Assembly: GCF_040096225.1 (NCBI RefSeq)
Contig: NZ_JBBMFC010000014.1
Location: 30,050 to 94,049 of the forward strand
Direction: 5' to 3'
Length of the DNA: 64,000 nucleotides
Source: Hominiventricola aquisgranensis
GTDB lineage: Bacteria; Bacillota; Clostridia; Lachnospirales; Lachnospiraceae
The notes beneath the pieces are model-generated. The model saw nothing but the letters and a program-made list of their open reading frames with translations. It ran no database searches and was not told the DNA's origin. Shown here one piece after another: positions 60,719 to 64,000 of this stretch (within the stretch, counting starts at the first letter, position 1; every line of letters begins with the position of its first letter). Both the position numbers and the translations under genes were made by a program.

Positions 60719-62485
60719 TTACCGACGCAGTAATACCAATCCGCGTCTCATCATCATAGGTTCATATCCTTTATTAAGAAAAGCAGTCCCGAATTCTGTA
60801 TCAAGAATACTTTCATAATAATCATAACAATAGATCACTGTCGGCTGTTTTTCCGGTCTCACCTCATAATATGTGAAGATCAACGGATCTGTCTCCAGTG
60901 TTTCCCATGTAGAATAGGCTGCACACTCTGCTTCTGTATTAAGATACATCCACGGTGCAATGCCCACCACAAATAATTTATCCTCTCTGGTCAGCTGCAG
61001 GTCTTCCATATCCTGCATTACATCTTCATAAAGAAAACTGTTCTCTTCTGAGGTATGAATTCCTTTTAACGGACCTTCTTCTGCTGCCACTGTCAGCTTT
61101 GGAAGCTTCTCATCTCCCCATACATAAGTCACACGCTGCCAGATCCCGCCTACAAACTGTACCGCGATCAGTACCGCCAGTACGGTTCCACATACAGCAC
61201 TATATTTATGTGATTCTTGCATCAAAGCTGTATCATATCCATTCGGCTGCTTTACTGGCCAGCTCTCTTTAGCTGCCTGCATATGCTGTCCGATCAGCAC
61301 CAGTGATGCCGCTGATGGAATCATACAGGATGCTGACATGGTCAGGATTCCTGTATTGGTTGCAAAATGCGCCAGTAAAGTATAGAACACACCTGGCAGA
61401 AACCACCCATAGAACACATAGCGGTCTTTCTTTTCTGATGTTACATATGCCAGCAATCCTACAAAGGTCAGCGGAACCAGCATATAGTTGATACCAACCA
61501 TCTCCCAGCAGAATCCATAATAAATAATGTATCCACCGGCTGCAACTGCCTCAGTGATCATATAAAGCGCTCCAGAGACCTGTTTTCCGGCTTTCCTGGC
61601 AATCAGATATACAACCGACAGAATAGCTGTCAGATAAACCAGCCCTGTATAATACCGATGGATCCGGATAAAGTATTTCGCCAGCTTCTCCCAGAACGAC
61701 TTCTGCCGCTCTGTATCCATCACAATATATTCAAAACATTCCAGGATCTCATCCAGGGTTCCTCTGGAAAATACGAACCAGACAAACACTAAAAGGATCA
61801 GAAATGCTCCTACACCCATAAAAAAGTAGGTTCTGATCTTCAGCGCATCGGGAATCCTCTGCTGACACTGCTTCCAGCTGTTCTTTGTGTGATGACTCCA
61901 GACTGCAGAACCCACACAGATCACTCCATACAGTAAAAACAGAATCACTACATACGGATTTGCCAGCACAGCTCCTGCGGTAAACATTCCGCACAGAATA
62001 CACATGGGCACAGACAGATTCTCACTGCCCGCCAATGTCACCAGCACCAACAGTACAAAACCAAATGCCAGTGTATTATACGACATGCTGTTAATATTAT
62101 ACGGCGTTGTCACAAAATAGAATAATGCCGGAAGGATACGAATCCAACCGAATCGCTTCAGTCTGCAGAAACACCACACAGACACCAGTGCCTGAAATAC
62201 CAGATATGCCATTCTAAAGATCAGTATAATTCCTTCGTTGGAATTATGAACCAGACGGATCAGCCAGTAGATCGGATAGGTAATCAATGCAAATAACTGC
62301 ACATTATTCCACTCGTCCACCAGCATGGCATCCCCCTGGAAAAAACGATACACCGTGCTGATGTAAAAAATCTCATCATTTTTATTGAATCCAAAGAACT
62401 GTCTCCATGCAAACAGGCAGAATAAAACTGCCAGACAGACTGCATAGATTGCAGTTTCCTTTTTTATATGGATATTATGCCCCAT
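60719..62485 (-). CDS. GT-C fold membrane glycosyltransferase-like protein
   Basis: A 588-residue polytopic protein with about eleven to thirteen hydrophobic helices followed by a soluble extracellular C-terminal region (about 450-588). The first external loop has N-K-N-D-E-I-F-Y, an acidic pair in the place of the catalytic Asp-Glu of GT-C enzymes such as ArnT/PMT. These enzymes use a polyprenyl-phosphate sugar on the outside. It could be the final transferase of the pathway encoded by the downstream genes. Confidence 0.75.
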   Translation of the reverse strand: MGHNIHIKKETAIYAVCLAVLFCLFAWRQFFGFNKNDEIFYISTVYRFFQGDAMLVDEWNNVQLFALITYPIYWLIRLVHNSNEGIILIFRMAYLVFQALVSVWCFCRLKRFGWIRILPALFYFVTTPYNINSMSYNTLAFGFVLLVLVTLAGSENLSVPMCILCGMFTAGAVLANPYVVILFLLYGVICVGSAVWSHHTKNSWKQCQQRIPDALKIRTYFFMGVGAFLILLVFVWFVFSRGTLDEILECFEYIVMDTERQKSFWEKLAKYFIRIHRYYTGLVYLTAILSVVYLIARKAGKQVSGALYMITEAVAAGGYIIYYGFCWEMVGINYMLVPLTFVGLLAYVTSEKKDRYVFYGWFLPGVFYTLLAHFATNTGILTMSASCMIPSAASLVLIGQHMQAAKESWPVKQPNGYDTALMQESHKYSAVCGTVLAVLIAVQFVGGIWQRVTYVWGDEKLPKLTVAAEEGPLKGIHTSEENSFLYEDVMQDMEDLQLTREDKLFVVGIAPWMYLNTEAECAAYSTWETLETDPLIFTYYEVRPEKQPTVIYCYDYYESILDTEFGTAFLNKGYEPMMMRRGLVLLRR

Positions 62486-62502
62486 TCAGGAAATCCTTTC
62501 CA

Positions 62503-63120
62503 CTATTCAGTCAGCTCCAGTACCTGCTGAATTGCTTTTACACAACCCTCTATACCGATCAGACCGCTGTTCAGACACAGATCATAATTGGAAGCCATGC
62601 CCCATTCCTGATCTGTATAATATTTATAATGATTTGCACGGGCTTTATCTTTTTTCTTTAAGACTTCCGGTGCTTCCTCTCTGGTAATGTTAAAGTATTT
62701 CTCTGCACGTTCGATCTTGCTCTCATTATCTGCAAAAATGAATACATTAAGACAGTCTTCTCTCTCTCTTAAAATGTAATCTGCACATCTTCCAACGATC
62801 ACACATGGTCCTTTATCAGCCAGTTCTTTGATAATACGATTTTGTGTAAAATAGATCTCATCCTGCAATGTCACACCGTTGTTGGTTGAAAATACATTAT
62901 TGGCAAATGAAAGACTGCTGGCGATATTAAATAACAGACTGCCTGTCATTCTCTCACCTTTCTCAGCTACAAAACTCTGTGCAAATCCACTTTCCTTTGC
63001 AACCATATCGATCAGCTTCTCATCGTAACACGGAACACCCATTGCTTTTGCCAGGTTCTCTCCGATATATCTTCCACCACTTCCGTACTGTCTGCTAATG
63101 GTAACTATCTTTTTTTTCAT
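62503..63120 (-). CDS. Cytidylate-kinase-like family protein
   Basis: A 205-residue P-loop kinase-like protein. I-S-R-Q-Y-G-S-G-G-R replaces the classical P-loop near the N-terminus (about 7-16), as in the 'cytidylate kinase-like' family of Clostridia. It is the first gene of the array and has a good promoter. It may phosphorylate a nucleotide or a sugar; not established. Confidence 0.85.
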   Translation of the reverse strand: MKKKIVTISRQYGSGGRYIGENLAKAMGVPCYDEKLIDMVAKESGFAQSFVAEKGERMTGSLLFNIASSLSFANNVFSTNNGVTLQDEIYFTQNRIIKELADKGPCVIVGRCADYILREREDCLNVFIFADNESKIERAEKYFNITREEAPEVLKKKDKARANHYKYYTDQEWGMASNYDLCLNSGLIGIEGCVKAIQQVLELTE

Positions 63121-63155
63121 ATGATCCTTACCTCCCTGAGTCTAAAGATAGTTCT

Positions 63156-63184
63156 ATTCTACCCTATTTTGCTGGTTTTGTCAC
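63156..63184 (-). promoter_or_regulatory. Promoter of the 56764-63120 array
   Basis: Minus strand GTGACA (63179-63184), 17-bp spacer, TAGAAT (63156-63161), then GGGAGG before the first gene. Confidence 0.7.
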
Positions 63185-63225
63185 CCTTTCAGCCCGTTTG
63201 TTAAGGTAAAAATAAGATTTTTGGA

Positions 63226-63266
63226 AATAAAAAAATCGCCACCTAACGCAATGTTAAATGGCGATT
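63226..63266 (-). terminator. Terminator of the tRNA cluster
   Basis: AATCGCCA (63234-63241) pairs with 63259-63266 with inner complementary bases, followed on the minus strand by seven T. It ends the leftward 23S-tRNA transcript. Confidence 0.88.
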
Positions 63267-63274
63267 CATATTCA

Positions 63275-63347
63275 TGAGGCATCGGGGATTCGAACCCCGG
63301 ACAACTTGATTAAAAGTCAAGTGCTCTACCGACTGAGCTAATACCCC
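63275..63347 (-). tRNA. tRNA-Lys (TTT)
   Basis: Full 73-nt cloverleaf with anticodon TTT in loop CTTTTAA and T-loop TTCGAAT. Last gene of the cluster. Confidence 0.97.
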
Positions 63348-63381
63348 ATTCTTTGCAGCAAGATCACACTTACATACAAAG

Positions 63382-63454
<73 letters not shown>

Positions 63455-63477
63455 ATTTGAGTAAATTATTACTCGAG

Positions 63478-63551
<74 letters not shown>

Positions 63552-63596
63552 ACGTTATTAACTTGTTGATACTGTGGATAAATGTCTTATCTACAA

Positions 63597-63678
63597 TGGA
63601 TGGAGGTGGATTCGAACCACCGAAGCAATTTGCAGCAGATTTACAGTCTGTCCCCTTTGGCCACTCGGGAATCCATCC
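63597..63678 (-). tRNA. tRNA-Tyr (GTA)
   Basis: 82-nt gene with a long variable arm; anticodon GTA in loop CTGTAAA. Confidence 0.97.
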
Positions 63679-63682
63679 ATAA

Positions 63683-63755
63683 TGGGACCTATAGGGCTCG
63701 AACCTATGACCCTCTGCTTGTAAGGCAGATGCTCTCCCAGCTGAGCTAAGATCCC
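63683..63755 (-). tRNA. tRNA-Val (TAC)
   Basis: 73-nt cloverleaf, anticodon TAC in loop CTTACAA; 4 bases from tRNA-Tyr. Confidence 0.97.
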
Positions 63756-63790
63756 ATTTATTAAATTGTTTTGAAACTTTTCAGCTTCAG

Positions 63791-63864
63791 CGACCCGGAT
63801 GGGGTTCGAACCCACGACCTCCGCCGTGACAGGGCGGCGCTCTAACCAGCTGAGCCACCGGGCC
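63791..63864 (-). tRNA. tRNA-Asp (GTC)
   Basis: 74-nt cloverleaf, anticodon GTC in loop CTGTCAC. First tRNA after the 23S rRNA. Confidence 0.97.
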
Positions 63865-63943
63865 ATCAGAAGATATTATACCTTCAAAACTGCATACAGT
63901 CAAATACTAAATCCATCTTTTTAAAACCTATCCTAAACCATCT

Positions 63944-64000
63944 TGGTTAAGCCCTCGACCTATTAGTAACAGTCAGCTCCATGCATTACTGCACTTCCAC
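63944..64000 (-). rRNA. 23S rRNA, 3' end
   Basis: On the minus strand the end reads ...CTAATAGGTCGAGGGC followed by TTAACC, the standard 3' terminus of Gram-positive 23S rRNA. The rest lies beyond the window. No 5S gene is seen between it and the tRNAs. Confidence 0.93.

Overview
The window looks like chromosome of a spore-forming, low-to-mid GC Gram-positive gut anaerobe, most likely a Lachnospiraceae-type Clostridium (inference). The evidence is spore genes (bofA, spmA, spmB, ricT), a Tad pilus ATPase pair, many PTS and ABC sugar systems with LacI and GntR regulators, AGGAGG-type ribosome binding sites and a 23S rRNA/tRNA block at the right edge. Most genes are on the minus strand.

Layout. 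1-7985 is an AT-rich accessory region. It holds a ClbS/DfsB-like protein, an S51-type peptidase, a small TnpW-like transposon protein, a single-gene MmeI-type restriction-modification enzyme, a broken serine recombinase fused to an unrelated C-terminus, and several remnants. It ends abruptly inside cpaF/tadA, which is truncated near 7985. 8000-10305 is the surviving Tad ATPase, TadZ/CpaE and a BofA-like gene. 10405-17553 is a mannose-family PTS operon (IIC-IID-IIB-SIS sugar-phosphate enzyme-IIA-HAD-EamA-GNAT) with an 11-bp inverted-repeat operator and a pair of UTRA regulators. 17703-22248 has a DUF2508 gene, metG, a DUF885 protein and a MarR regulator. 22376-25740 is a LacI gene separated from a PTS remnant by an IS607/TnpB element. 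25784-27023 holds spmB and a HAD phosphatase. 27352-33535 is a LacI-esterase-rbsBACD operon. 33876-40713 is a TRAP transporter, split transketolase and zinc dehydrogenase cluster with a FadR-type GntR regulator and a shared candidate operator. 40911-41948 is an L-threonine aldolase gene with a nonsense codon near its start. 42937-46145 is a PtsG EIICBA gene under a LicT-type antiterminator with a textbook RAT site. 46224-49734 is a cellobiose-type PTS and 6-phospho-beta-glucosidase operon. 49715-50359 is spmA.

50520-63184 is one long minus-strand array. The right half (56764-63120) combines a cytidylate-kinase-like protein, a GT-C membrane protein, a WecE/ArnB-type aminotransferase, an ATP-grasp ligase, an ArnC-like glycosyltransferase and two half-size EamA proteins. 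The parts match the Gram-negative Arn pathway closely enough to suggest lipid-linked amino-sugar modification of a surface polymer. It continues into an Orn/Lys/Arg decarboxylase and housekeeping genes (Gmk-like, holB, ricT, rsmI, trmN6-like, trmO). 63226-64000 is six tRNA genes downstream of a 23S rRNA 3' end.

Three genes carry single in-frame nonsense codons (recombinase, GNAT, threonine aldolase). Together with the truncated cpaF and the PTS and VOC remnants they suggest ongoing gene decay, or base errors in the assembly.
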